DNA of 64,000 nucleotides from Collybia mongolica (GCA_013420905.1 JAAXNY010000010.1:1798001-1862000); one strand, 5' to 3'; shown: positions 46,269-57,902, numbered from the stretch's first letter. Translations and numbers: made by a program. The notes: generated by a model from the letters alone, not told the origin.

Positions 46269-49226
46269 TTAGGGTATACCAGCAAGGGTAGGGGAGCTGT
46301 CCATCCTCATTTTCTTGGATGCTCGGTTTACATCCGGGTACTCCATAGATCTTTTCAAGTCGATGTCGCCCTCAAGGCGGATGCCAACCTCCCGGTGTTC
46401 GTATCCGTCGTTCGCAGTTGACGGGGTTGGGACCATTCGAGACGACGGAGGAGACAGCGAGTGTGGAGATTCTGCTTGCGGCTTGTTGCTTGCGGCGCGC
46501 CGGCTTTTCTTAGGGCCCGGCCCATTAGAAGAACTAGGCTCATGAACATAATTGCAATCCAAAGATCTGCGGGCACAGCTCGCGCAGGCAGGATGGGCGC
46601 CATCACATTTTGTTTTGCGGGCTAAGGGGATGATTAGTTCGTTCTGTATACATGTAGGACAGGTACGTGTAAACAAACCGCGACAATAGTTGCAGGCGAC
46701 AACTTTTGGGCCCGAGTTTGACGTCTGGCGGGTGCTCTTTCCTGGCACGGTCGCGGCACGTTTTCTTTGAGCGGCCTGTTGCTCAGACGCAGGTCGAATT
46801 GGCGGTAGAGAAGGGGCCGACATGGGAACAGGGGTTGATGGAGAATGCTCAGGTAACGAGAGCGTGGCGATGTGGGGTAACTCATTGTCTGGGAATAAGC
46901 TGCGACCCTCATGATGAGGAGGTTTGGGGCGAGAATTGGAAGGGCCGGGTAGTGGGTCATCTCTTCTCTCGTTTCTCTCATTCGGGACGATAATTTGCGG
47001 CAGTGGGGCAAAGCCTTCACGGCTTAGCTTGTCGACATTGGAGCTCCTGCGCGATAACGGTTGAGAAGGAACCTCAGGTGAGGCAGAAGGCTCATCCTGT
47101 TCCGCTGATCTCTCTTCACCGCTATCACTCTCGCTTTCATCACCTTTCCGTTGCCTCACGGTTCCACGGCGCTTATTCTGTGGCATATAGTCGCAAGGAT
47201 TAGAGCGTTTAACACACTGGCTACACGCTGGGCGTCCACCATCACATTTCAATTTCCTCGCTACACGGAGGATCAATTGGGTGGGAAGTTCGGTGAGTAA
47301 TCATTGCTTACATCGGCAAAAGTTGCATGCCACTGTGATCTTTTTGGTGCGCTGCTTTATAGACCCTAAAGGAAACCATGAACTAGACAGATAATTGGAG
47401 AGAAAAGGGTCTCACTGGAAGACGAGCCGCGAGCGGACGGACTCGAGCCCATTGAATCTGGTAGCGAACGAGTAATAGGGGCAGAGCGCATGTCACCGTG
47501 AATGTCACGATGTCCACCAAGACCTGGGTGACGCGGCAAAGCTTGATGAGGAGCCGTATCAATGGCCAATATAGGACGCGAGTTGTGGGGCATAGACGCC
47601 AGATGACTCATTCCCTGGGGTGCATGATGCGGGGCAGAGTGACGAGAAGAAGGGCGTTGTTGATGGTATTCGGCCCGGAATTTATCAAATAGGTACTCTC
47701 TCGTGTACTTTTGAAGAGTCTACATGGAGAAAATGGGGGATAGTGCGTCAGCGCGAGATGGAAAACACGGGGGTGGTGATACTAACCTCCATATGATGGA
47801 AAATAGCCGCACGAAGGGGTAGAAAGTCGCTGTGGACAGAATCTAATACGTCAAGAGAACCCCATCGATAGCTGCGTATAAATTTGCCACGTAGGACTTT
47901 TGATAAGCTGGAATAATGAGAAGGAGTGTACTGTTGAACCAGTTCATGGCGAGATGGCATTGTTCTTGCAACGCCATCACTGTGAGAATACATGTCGGGA
48001 GAAATGAGCGCGTATGGGAGACGAAGGATTGGCGGAGTGATGGGAGATGTCGGTGGTGAGTTGGTGTTTGAGGAAGAAGACCCATTGGGATGGGCACCGT
48101 AACCGTTAGACATGTCCCCATTCTTCTTGGAGGATGTCTCGTCCTGGGGGTGGTGTTGGTAATGAGTATCCATATCAAAAATGCCGAAGCCTATTCCGGC
48201 CTCTGCCAGGTCTCGGCGGACAGCTAATTTGACAGCGGCAAGCCGCTCGTTGGAGAGGAGATCAGCGCGAGCAATGACGGGAAGGACATTCACTCGCGCC
48301 GAGAGCCGGCGAATAGTATTGATCTCCGCTGCGGGCAGCGTCGGTCGAAGCAACATGGGGTTGGTGGTCAGTGGAGGCTCCAGAATGACCGGTTCTTGTT
48401 CATTGTGAGAGAAGCTATTAGTACGAGCTCTGGTAACCAAGGGCGCAGGTGGTCCAGGAACCGACGGTGGCACGACTTGGTCCGGATCCAGAAAATAGAT
48501 GCACCTGTGCGGGGACTATCAAAACCAGTCCAAGAACTAAAGCTTCACTCGACTTACAAATGAACAAAGCGATCCCCGTTGTAAGACTTCCAGTCCTAAG
48601 CGAGGGTAAAAATCAGGGCGTAAAAAGAGAGCCACTCAAATCGGTGGGCACTTACAATGTCAACACCTTCCGCGAAGCGGGAGTCAATGTGCCTCAGAGT
48701 GTCTGATATGACCCGGTCCGCCATTGCTTCGTCCTTGAACTCCAAAGACGGAGTGTCGATCAAATTGAGACCGAGCTGCTGCTGTGCGCCCCCATTTCCC
48801 TCAACATCCACGTCGATATCAATCGATGCTGTCTTGATGTGCGTCGTGTGTCCACTGCAACCTTGTACGAATTTCGCTACCGAAGCAAGCTGGTCCTTTG
48901 TGGTGGCCGGGGAGATATTGCTAGTGTCAAGAAGGAGGCGCAGGAAGGATGTTTTTCCTGGTCCGAGCGTAAGGAAGGGCTTCAGGGAGGGAACATGAAT
49001 GATACTTGCCTCCTCGGCAGCCCGCGACTAGCAAAGTGAACTCTGACCGGGGCTTGTCTAGCGTATGTAGGGCACCGTTAGAGGGGTGTTGGCGGTATAG
49101 ACGAGGAGACTGGTTACCCGGGGCATCATGGCCGGGGCCGACATGGGAAATATGGTAAGGGGGAGCTTGTGAGATGGGTGGGCGGTCGTCGTCGTCGTGG
49201 CGGGTGCGTTTGTCGGACGAGTTCAT
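46269..49226 (-). CDS. Septin-like GTPase (copy 2) spliced in frame to two Zn2Cys6 zinc clusters: apparent fusion protein
   Basis: From ATG 49226 the head leads into FTLLVAGCRGGKTSFLRLLL, where the P-loop spans a GC-AG intron and is one residue short. Then come LNLIDTPSLEF, FVHLCIYFLDPDQV, ARVNVLPVIARADLLSNERL, SYRWGSLDVLDSVHSDFLPL and TLQKYTREYLFDKFRAEYHQ, paralogous block by block to copy 1. The last exon does not stop: it runs through PILAIDTAPHQALPRHPGLG and, by a phase-consistent intron (donor after CGTCTTCCA, acceptor TTCCTTTAG), into VACNFCRSRKLKCDGGRPAC, a full Zn2Cys6. About 170 residues later a second cluster, VACNYCRARKTKCDGAHPAC, follows. The tail is Ser/Pro-rich with a KKMR nuclear-type element. 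Retaining that one intron would end a septin-only protein at 47366. I cannot exclude two overlapping genes, the regulator starting at an internal ATG such as 47611. Confidence 0.7.
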
Positions 49227-49790
49227 GACGGGAATCGTCAACGAACGGCGGACGCCAGAACGGAGAAAGCAGGATTGCCCGCACACAGGCAAATGAGCGG
49301 TGATTTCGAAAACTCTGATGAACCGACAACCTGCTAATTCCCACCGAGCCAATCGGAACAAACCAAGGTCCAAATAGTCAGGTCCTCAATTTCGGGCTGA
49401 TTTGCGGTCGTATACTACTACACTATATATTATCATAAGGTGTATCGTAGAAATATATAAATGCTAATAAGATGTTTAGAATATTAGGTGCACTTGCGTC
49501 TCGAGAGTGCACAGCAACACTAGGGTAAAAAGCTGTCGTGGGAGCGGTAGGCATGCGCCCGGAGTGCGCGTGTAAGAGGCTAAGAAAAGACTGGATAGCA
49601 ACAGAAGACGTAAGGAGAAGCTCGGGAGGATCTGTCATTGGTGGACGCGAGAAATTAATGTGGGGAAGATGCGAAGGCACAGCACCGAAAGCAGTAAGTA
49701 TCTTGAGCTCAGGTCCGCATCAACATCATCAGCCTAACGATTTGCATGGACGGGGCCATTTACCCGTGGTGGTGGGCTGCTAAGCGCTGT
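49227..49790. other. Spacer between the fusion gene and the Zn2Cys6 regulator
   Basis: Promoter of the septin/zinc-cluster gene and 3' flank of the regulator. It contains a dyad-rich tcgtcgtcgtc run near 49190-49200 at its edge. No further gene was recognised; the frame at 49423-49680 has no motif. Confidence 0.45.
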
Positions 49791-51441
49791 TCATTTTTTC
49801 TCCTCGTCGGTCTCGGGCTCCGGGCTTGACAACGGGCGAGGATGCTCCTCCCTCATCCCCTCCAATGGAGATCCATACCGGGGCATCGTCTCCGCCGTTT
49901 GAAAGGAGAAATTCTCTAGTGATATCACTGATGTATGGGGTGGATATTCGGTGGGAAAGCCCTCCTGGATCAAACCTGACGTGCGGTCGTTCGGCGGTAG
50001 AGAAGTTGAAGATTCGGAGCGGGCTCCTTTCTTTGACTTTGATCCTTTTGGGGCCTTTCCCGGACCCCGACGCCGTTGGACCTCAACATACTCACACTCA
50101 AATTTCCGCACCGTACAGTTGTAGCACGATGGCCTGGCGCCATTGCAGCGCAGCTTTCGGCCTGTGGAATGCGCAATGAATGGAATACAAATATAAGATA
50201 GCGCCCAGGACGAGCTCACCTCGGCAGAAGTTGCATGCAACAGCTGTTTTTCTGGGATTACGGTTCTTTTTAGGGTTCTCCTCCGCACCATCTGAGCCTC
50301 TTCCGCGTTTCATCCCCTTTTGGTTAGCACCAAAACCCTCATCACCCTCGTCATCTGGCCTTGCGTCGCTCGATATTTCAGACACTGAACCAGGGGAATA
50401 CGCCAGAGGAAACTCGGCAACCTCCATCCCACCACCCCCCGGAATGGTTCCCGACCACGTTCGACGTGGTGCACCAATGGACGACAAAAGGGGAAACGTC
50501 TCCTGCGTGGCAGAGAGGTACGATCTCTCGGATAATAGACTCTGACGCGGCGGGTCATGTCTCGACGAAACCGCATATGGATCAAACGCCCAAGCACTGT
50601 ATAGGTTTCCTGCTTTATAGTGGCAGCCAAAATTAGTATAAACTTTCTCATATGTGGGAACATGTACAGGCGTACGTTGATGTGAACTCTCGGTCCCACC
50701 ATAAAAGCCCTCCGTTTCTGGCTCACGTGCGCCTAATGAGTACCCCTCACTGTCGGACCCATCCCCTCTGTGATGCACTTCTGCCTGTGGCTTGAACTGT
50801 GCTGGCTGACTAGACCCGCGTCGACTCCTCCCTCTTCCTTGGTCGCGATGAGTGGCATGGATAAGAGAAGACGGTCCAGCCTCTCCCTCTCGCCAAGAGC
50901 CCCGTGAAGTGTCCTGCGGTGGTGGTGGTGGTGGTGGTGGTGGCGGCACGGGTAACAAGAAAGAGCTCATTGACTCATGAGGCCTTTGAGGCCGGGGCGT
51001 ATGATAAATAGGATCACTGGGGATCGGGCTGGCATATCCCGACCCTGAGACCTGTGAGGGAATATATAGGGAGCCCATAGAACGAGTCATCGCAGTGCCA
51101 GAGTGGTCGGAAGAGCTGGCAGGCAAATCCGGATCGTGCTCGTTTGGCGCTGATCGTGTTTCATAACCGAGATATCGCGGGCTGCGGCGAGGATCGTCGA
51201 GTAGTGAAGTGGCGGCGAGTGACGAAATTACGGGTGGCAAGTGAAAAGTCGACCGCATCGAGGGCAGCAGTTCCTTCCTTTCTGTCTCTTCTTCGTCGCC
51301 AGAGGGGACCGGTAACGGGAGTGGTGTCCGGAACGATGCCACTGGCGACGTGTCGCCCGATTGCTGGGGCCTACTGTAGAGGTGAGGGATTAGACTACTT
51401 GGTAGGGAGCTTTGCCTAGGCTCTTTGTCCCGCCTCTCCAT
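49791..51441 (-). CDS. Zn2Cys6 fungal-type transcription regulator
   Basis: ATG 51441 (MERRDKEPRQSS) opens a very long first exon of low-complexity Ser/Pro/Arg sequence, with a run of 11 prolines after LLPV encoded by a tandem GGT/GGC stretch on the plus strand (about 50922-50950). The DNA-binding domain sits near the C-terminus: TAVACNFCR, intron, then GRKLRCNGARPSCYNCTVRK and FECEYVEVQRRR. The cysteine spacing is C-x2-C-x6-C-x5-C-x2-C-x6-C, the Gal4-type binuclear cluster. A basic linker (GKAPKGSKSKKGAR) follows and the protein ends ETDEEKK. There is no visible Fungal_trans middle domain. About 570 residues over two main coding exons. Zinc-cluster proteins bind CGG-type sites as dimers; the target is unknown. 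The gene is the third of a row with the two septin-like genes. Confidence 0.88.
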
Positions 51442-52501
51442 TTTATCCAACCACCCCTTGACAGCGAGAGAACAGGAAAAAAGCGAAGAATCAAGAGACG
51501 GCTTGTGAAATGGGAGTTATGCTGGTGACGGACTGAGAGAGAGAGGGAAGAGGTCCCGACAAATTACAGAGCTCATTCACTTGCGCCGATGAAGTACCGT
51601 CCGGGGAAAATCTTATTCAAGACGGCGGACAACGATCGATGTCGCGGAGGAGATTTGGAATGGAATGAATGGTGGACATGAAGATTACTTCCGCACCGGA
51701 CACAGACCTTGGTAATACGACAAACAGCAACGCTTTGTCTATTTGAAACTACTTTTATTCGCGTGTAGATGTCGCCCTTTTTTGTCATTCTGCATGCTCC
51801 CCTCCCCCTCCCCCCCCCCCCTTTTCGGTTCTTTTCTTTTTCGTTTTCTTTCTCTTTCCTTACTCAAACGTCTCCGCCAGTGAGGCGGGTCCTCAAAATG
51901 TAAACGACTTTGCTCATAAGTGAAACACGATCGATTTGTATTTTGTGGGATATCCGTTCTTCCCCCTGTGAGGCCCATCAGGATCTGTTCCGTATTTGGA
52001 CATGTTGGCCCCATTGTTCGGTACCCCTGTCGACAACTCTAAATTTCGCAGTGCCAACGTGTATCGTCTGCCGAGGCGTCTGCCCTGTGCGCTGTCGTCG
52101 AGCCGGTGTCTTCGTCGTTTAGGCATCCTCAATCCTTGTCCTGGTCATCACTTACCTTCGAACAGCCGAGCCGCCCCGCCTATTTTCCTCATATTAATTG
52201 GTGATCATGAGTTTCCGGTACCAGATTCGCGCTTTTCATACCTTCAACATCGGAAACGTGCTACCTCGTGCACTTTACCTTCCTCAGCTAAAATTGAACC
52301 AAGGCATGCTCAAGTCGCCACGACTCGTGCACTTTCAACGTGTCCACGTCCCAGCTCGAGACAGGGGGCCCGCAACCGAACAGGAATTTCGGATTTTCGG
52401 GTGTAACAACCGATCAGATGACTAAGCGGCCAACAGATTTTTTGAATTTGTCCGTGGACCCCGTCATTGCCATTTACACGTCGCGCCTGTACGTACGCGC
52501 A
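51442..52501. other. Divergent intergenic region between Zn2Cys6 regulator and ILV3
   Basis: 1.06 kb between opposite starts. It holds a long polypyrimidine tract (51790-51868). A minus-strand frame at ATG 52126 (MPKRRRHRLDDSAQG) and a plus-strand frame at 51996-52406 are open, but I could not link either to a family or splice them convincingly. The region could include a long ILV3 leader with upstream ATGs. Confidence 0.4.
51790..51868 (+). repeat. Polypyrimidine tract with C homopolymer
   Basis: A C/T-only stretch of roughly 75 nt including about 12 consecutive C residues near 51809-51821, followed by T/C repeats (ttcttttctttttcgttttc). Such tracts occur in fungal promoters and can form unusual DNA structures; no role is shown. 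Confidence 0.7.
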
Positions 52502-54827
52502 ATGCCCAACTTATTCGCCAGAGCCCCTCTACCGAAGGCGTCAAGGGCATTTTCGACCACACCAAGATGGTACCAGAAGCCTATTATGAACCGTCATAGC
52601 AAGGTCGTCACTCAACCCAAGGACCAAGGTGCAAGCCAGGTAAGCACGTCTCGACATTCACCATTTTCTTGGAAGTTGATCACAGTTGCTTAGGCGATGC
52701 TTTATGCAACAGAGGGTATCAATTCGGATGCAGATTTTAATAAGGCCATGGTTGGCGTGGCTAGCGTTTGGTCTGTCACCCACTTTCTACCTTCTTTTTC
52801 TCTTTTGTTTCTTTCTTCTTCTGAACTTGTATAACTCAGGTACGAGGGAAACCCGTAGGTGTGATCTGTTCATTCTCTTTTCTTTTTCTCACGTTATAAC
52901 TAGATGTAACAAACATCTCCTTGGACTAGGTCAGGAAATCAAGGCGTCCTTATACAATTCGGATATAATTGGTTACCAATTCGGCACTGTTGGAGTCAGC
53001 GATGGTATCAGCATGGGCACACGCGGAATGTCATATTCTCTGCAGTCCCGCGACTTGATCGCAGACCAAGTCGAGACCGCGGCGGGAGGGCATCATTTGG
53101 ACGGGATGGTCGTTGTTCCTGGTTGCGACAAGAATATGCCAGGTGTTCTGATGGCCCGTCAGTCCCAATCGTCTCTATTTCCATGATCGCCGCTTAGACC
53201 CCTCCCGAATCAGTGGGAAGGTTGAATCGCCCAGGCCTCATGGTGTATGGGGGTACCATTCGTGCGGGGTCATGTGAAGGAGCGCCACAGCTTGACATCG
53301 TTTCTGCCTTCCAGTCTTACGGCAAGTACTTACAAGATGGGAAAACGCCGGAAGCCGAGCGCGAGCGCTACAACACCGTGAGGAATGCTTGCCCGGGTCC
53401 TGGAGCGTGCGGAGGGGTAGGCCTTATGTCGCACTGAAACACAAGTCAACCTAACGAACGCAAAGATGTACACCGCTAACACCATGGCTAGCGCAGCCGA
53501 AGCCCTAGGCATGACATTGCCCGGCTCCTCTTCTTACCCAGCAGAATCTCAGGAAAAACATGACGAATGTGCGTCTATCGGTCCGGTCATGTATAATCTC
53601 CTGGAGAAGAACATCTGCCCTCGGGACATCATGACGCGCTCGGCATTCGAAAATGCACTGGTAACCTATATCACATTCCTCCCATTCCTACACCTTGACA
53701 GTTTCTTCCAGGTTCTAACAATGATTCTGGGCGGTTCTACGAATGCCGTCCTACACTTGATCGCCATGGCTCACTCCGTTGGCATCAAGTTGACAATCGA
53801 TGATGTCCAAAATGTGTCTGATCGTGTACCCTTCCTGGCCGATATTAAACCGAGTGGTAAATATGTCATGGAAGACGTGTACAAGATTGGTGGCATACCA
53901 AGTATAACACCTCTCAGAAAAAGCTTGGTTCGACGACTAATCTTTACCACTAGAGATTCTTGCTTTCCTCCTCAAAAACAAACTCATTGATGGCAACAAT
54001 ATGACCGTCACTGGTCTCACTCTCGGCGAAAATTTGGAGAGGTGGACGCAAAGACATGGTGAGCTCGACAATACTCAAGACGTTATCCGACCCTTGGACA
54101 ACCCCATAAAGTCAAGCGGACATATTAGGTATTCCGACATCCATCATCCGGCCTCCATGTGCTCAATCTTCGTAGAATTCTCAAGGGCAATCTTGCCCCC
54201 GGTGGCGCAGTTGCCAAAATCACCGGAAAGGAAGGTTTAGGGTTCACCGGAAAAGCAAGAGCTTTCGACACAGAAGATGCGTTCATAAAGGCCGTTGAAA
54301 GCGGGTCCATCAAAAAGGGCGAGAAAACTGTGGTTATTCTCCGTTATTTAGGTCCCAAGGGTGGTCCCGGTATGTCCCATCTCCCACTCCCTGACTGGTA
54401 ATAACGTTACCATCATGCACCGCTAGGTATGCCCGAAATGCTCAAGCCGACAAGTTTAATCATGGGTGCTGGTTTGGGGCTCGATGTCGCCTGCCTCACC
54501 GACGGACGATTTAGCGGAGGGTTTGTATATATCCCCCTATATGTTGTGACGATCGATCTGACCCGTTAAGATAGGTCACACGGTTTCTGTATCGGCCATG
54601 TCGTACCAGAAGCTCAAGTTGGTGGTCCCATAGCTCTGGTTCAGGATGGCGATGTCATCTCTGTAGACGCGGTCAAAAATACCATCGAACTCCACGTCTC
54701 TTCCGAGGAATTGGAAACACGCAGGGCGAAATGGGTGATGCCTCCTTTAAAAGTCACGCAGGGTACACTTTTCAAGTACGTGAAGACGGTCACGGACGCA
54801 AGCCATGGTTGCGTTACTGATTCGTGA
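52502..54827 (+). CDS. ILV3: Dihydroxy-acid dehydratase (branched-chain amino acid biosynthesis)
   Basis: Mitochondrial Fe-S enzyme converting dihydroxy-isovalerate and dihydroxy-methylvalerate to the 2-oxo acids for valine, leucine and isoleucine. ATG 52502 opens [20 protein letters not shown], a mitochondrial leader. Core blocks: [71 protein letters not shown] (first cluster Cys), [26 protein letters not shown] then [10 protein letters not shown] (second Cys region), [40 protein letters not shown] and [20 protein letters not shown]. Cysteines for the cluster and the SDGxxMG and GRFSGG motifs are all present. About nine exons and 590 residues, normal. Two upstream ATGs in the same stretch (for example 52207) give other frames and are probably leader ATGs. 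The stop is TGA at 54825. Confidence 0.96.
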
Positions 54828-54967
54828 TCCAACACTAATTTGGCCGCGTGTGTGGCTGTGTAAAAGTATATCATGTACATGTTTGCTATAGATGTGGGTG
54901 ATGGATGATAACATATAGACAACGGATCTAAGAAGCTATGTACGTCTAATAATTACCAGGTAAATCA

Positions 54968-56997
54968 CTAACTCTTGCCTTTCTTCACGCTGCGTTTCTT
55001 CTCAGCCTTGGGCATTTTATGCTTCCGTTTTTCCTTCGCTTCGGCCTTGACAGCTTTCTTGCGTTCCTATATAAATAGTCAATGTCTGTAAAAGGACGAA
55101 ATATCACCTCCCGACCTTTTTGGCATCCCGATCCTCATGGCGGTGCCCTCGGGGCTTCCGTTCAGCGTATCCACCTGCGTTGCTTCCCCGTCCTTCATTG
55201 AGGTCGTCCTCGTCATCATCACTGTTGTCCTCGTCTTCATTCGACTCGGTCTCGCTAGAATTCATGGCTCCGTCCTCAAAATGAACAGGCCCCTGTGGAA
55301 CACCATCGGTGTCGTCGTTTTCCCGCTCAAAAACATCAAGGGCAGGATTGACGAGACCGATAGTTTTCGCGTAGATCAGGCCATGCCCCTCGCCCCGATG
55401 GAGCTTCTCAACATCCCTTTCAGGGTCATACACCTCGTTTAATGTACGGGGAATGAATGACTGTAGAAAAACTGAGTCCTCGTGCGCTGATAGAGCTGCC
55501 TGACGCGAATCATTGTCTCGGGAAGGGATAATCGAAGACGTTGGTTGACATTCTTCCTCCTCTAGCCATTTTCGAAGAATAGCCTCATCAGTGTCTGATG
55601 TAAATGTCTCCTTGGTTATGAAATCAAAACACCTCCTCAAACCTAGACAGGTTACTCCTAGTCTGCCGAAGAACCCTTCGACATTCTTGATATCATTCCG
55701 CAGGAAATCAAACGCAGAAGGGTGGTCGTGTTCGACACTTTGTGAAACATCGATGATCCAGAGATGACCTTCGTGATAGAGAATGTTATATTCGGACAGA
55801 TCAGCGTGGACGAGTTTGCACTGATGGAACATTTTGCGCACGACCAGAACGAGCTCTGCGTAAAGGTCGGTACATTCCGAAGCTGATAGTTGTGCATCTT
55901 TCAGCCGTGGAGACGCCCTGCGAGATAAAAATAGACGATCAAGTTGAATTTGTGCGTTGATGCAGAAGATACACTGACCAGCCCTCCTTGTCGCCCACAA
56001 AACTCATAACAAGAACGTTCTCTCGAACTTCAATCGGATCAGGACATAGTATTCCAGCAGACATGAGCCGCTTCAGATTACGCATTTCCTTCTCTGCCCA
56101 AAGTCGCACCATTTTTCGTGGGTTGTGCTTACTGTAACCTCTCCGAAAGCGATATTCTCCAGTGACATACTTGTCGCGATCTTTGAAAACCAAAATCGAC
56201 GTCTTGTAGATTTTGAGGGCTAGATGTTTGGAGTCTGGGGTCAAAGCGTGATACACATTCGCCTATCGGTGATAAGTACGTCGTGCAAGCCTCAGCTGAG
56301 CATTCGCCCCACCTCTTTACCGGTACTGACGCATCCATTGACTTCATGTATTAGCCCTCGACCAATCATTTTGAACAATATAATCCGCGTTCGAGGATCT
56401 AACACTTGTTCGTTCGTGGCGCGGTCGGCTTTATCTTTAATATTGGCGTGTGCGCTCGGCCCTTTCCTGTTCACACCAACTCCCATAACATATGGTACAT
56501 CGATTTTTGATATCCGAGCTGTATATTTTGCCAGGGCAGCGAGCTGATCGGTTGTTTTATCCTTAGCATGAGCATTGACCATCTGTGCATTGGCGTTGCG
56601 TGGGTGATTAACTGCTGGCCTTACAGCCACTGAAGTGGTTTGGTTGATCGCCGAGGAAGTGCCCTGTGCATTTCCTGTCCGCACGGCGACGTGCTGCCGT
56701 AGTCGATTGTACTGTTTCGTAAAATCTTTTCGTCATGCAAGGTCAGTCCTAGATCCGGACCTGAGGGAGAAGCACTCCACCTCCTTCCGCTATTTCCCAA
56801 TCCTCATCTTCGACCCGATTTTCATCATACTCCCCATCTACCTCATCTGCATAATCGGACTCATCTTGCGGCAATAAATCATCCGAATCATAGGTGGATG
56901 TGTCAATGTATAGGTGCTCAGAACGAAGGTCTGCATGTGCGGTGGATGATGGCTCTGGAGCGTCGTCAAATTGGCCAACCTCTACGATAGATGCCAT
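54968..56997 (-). CDS. RIO1: RIO1-type atypical serine/threonine kinase (40S ribosome maturation)
   Basis: Rio1 acts in the cytoplasm in the last steps of 18S rRNA processing and 40S release, and may act in the nucleolus. ATG 56997 gives [20 protein letters not shown], an acidic region, then [20 protein letters not shown] and [40 protein letters not shown] (the glycine-loop replacement STGKEANVYHA), [73 protein letters not shown] (catalytic HADLSEYN) and [20 protein letters not shown] (metal-binding D, family-specific SVE.DHP). The tail is acidic, then lysine-rich ([17 protein letters not shown]), ending KKGKS at 54968. All catalytic residues are intact. It is divergent from a membrane-protein gene with an 87-bp gap. 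Confidence 0.95.
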
Positions 56998-57084
56998 GTC
57001 GAATAGGTATCAGTGGGTATTGTTGCTTTCTTTTTTTTTGTGGATGGAGGCGACGTTTAGATTAGATCTCGATCAGAATCTAGA

Positions 57085-57902
57085 ATGTCACGTGGAAATC
57101 ATTCTGTTAAGCTTGGGAATAAACAATGGACAACTGAGCTTGACTTGAACGTTTACTACAAGGCCCCCATCCGCGACCTGATGGACACTCTCCGCAAAAG
57201 GATTCCATTCAAATATACAGACTCTTCGGCAGATTCTTGTGAAGCTAGCGATCCAATTTTGGATGAACAAGGTGCGTTTTTCCAGAGCCGATTTGGTCAA
57301 GAGCCACAGTCACGTATATCCATATTCTGTAGAACAAGAGGAACTCATACGGAGCCTACGCGAAGCGAATGTCGTTTCAAATGAATGGTACCTCATACTC
57401 CTGCGAGTAGTATTGGGTCTTTCATTCTTGTTGTGAGCTTTACCCTTGACAAAGCGAGTCGCTTCAAGTATTCTGACTACTGTATGTATTTAGGCAGCTC
57501 ATATCATTGGTAAAATCCCCACATAACAATCCATTGCTTGCTATCTTCCCTCCCGACCCACCGGAAATGACACCTTCGATCCCATATCCAGTGCAAGCGA
57601 CGTTGCTCTCGTTGGCAATACATATTAAATTAGCACTCCTCGCGTTTCCTGGGGACCTACGGACACGGTTGCAATTTGGCAACCTCAGCATTCACCCAGT
57701 TTCTTACCAATTTCTGTACATCATTGCGGCTGTGGCGCCTACACTCTCATTATTCCTCCGACGGCCCTGGCAATCTACGGCGTGGTGGAGTCTTACCGCC
57801 GTTCTCGTATTCGTAGTCCATACTGTGTCCGGATCTATTGACTACGGAAATGAAAGCATAGCTGAACTCGAAACAATGAAATATGTTGCTCCTGGAGCTT
57901 GA
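57085..57902 (+). CDS. Small putative multi-pass membrane protein, function unknown
   Basis: ATG 57085 opens a soluble N-terminus (KLGNKQWTTELDLNVYYKAP, IRDLMDTLRKRIPFKYTD). Phase-consistent introns join DEQ|EQEELIRSLREANVV (acceptor TTCTGTAG) and SNEW|QLISLVKSPHNNPL (acceptor GTATTTAG). The last exon holds hydrophobic segments: ATLLSLAIHIKLALLAF, FLYIIAAVAPTLSLFL and STAWWSLTAVLVFVVHTVSG, ending MKYVAPGA at 57902. About 230 residues. I do not recognise the family. The three likely TM helices and an upstream soluble domain suggest an endomembrane protein. It shares an 87-bp divergent gap with RIO1, so a shared promoter is likely. The 3' end could contain a further exon, as the flanking DNA to 58246 is not otherwise explained. 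Confidence 0.5.
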
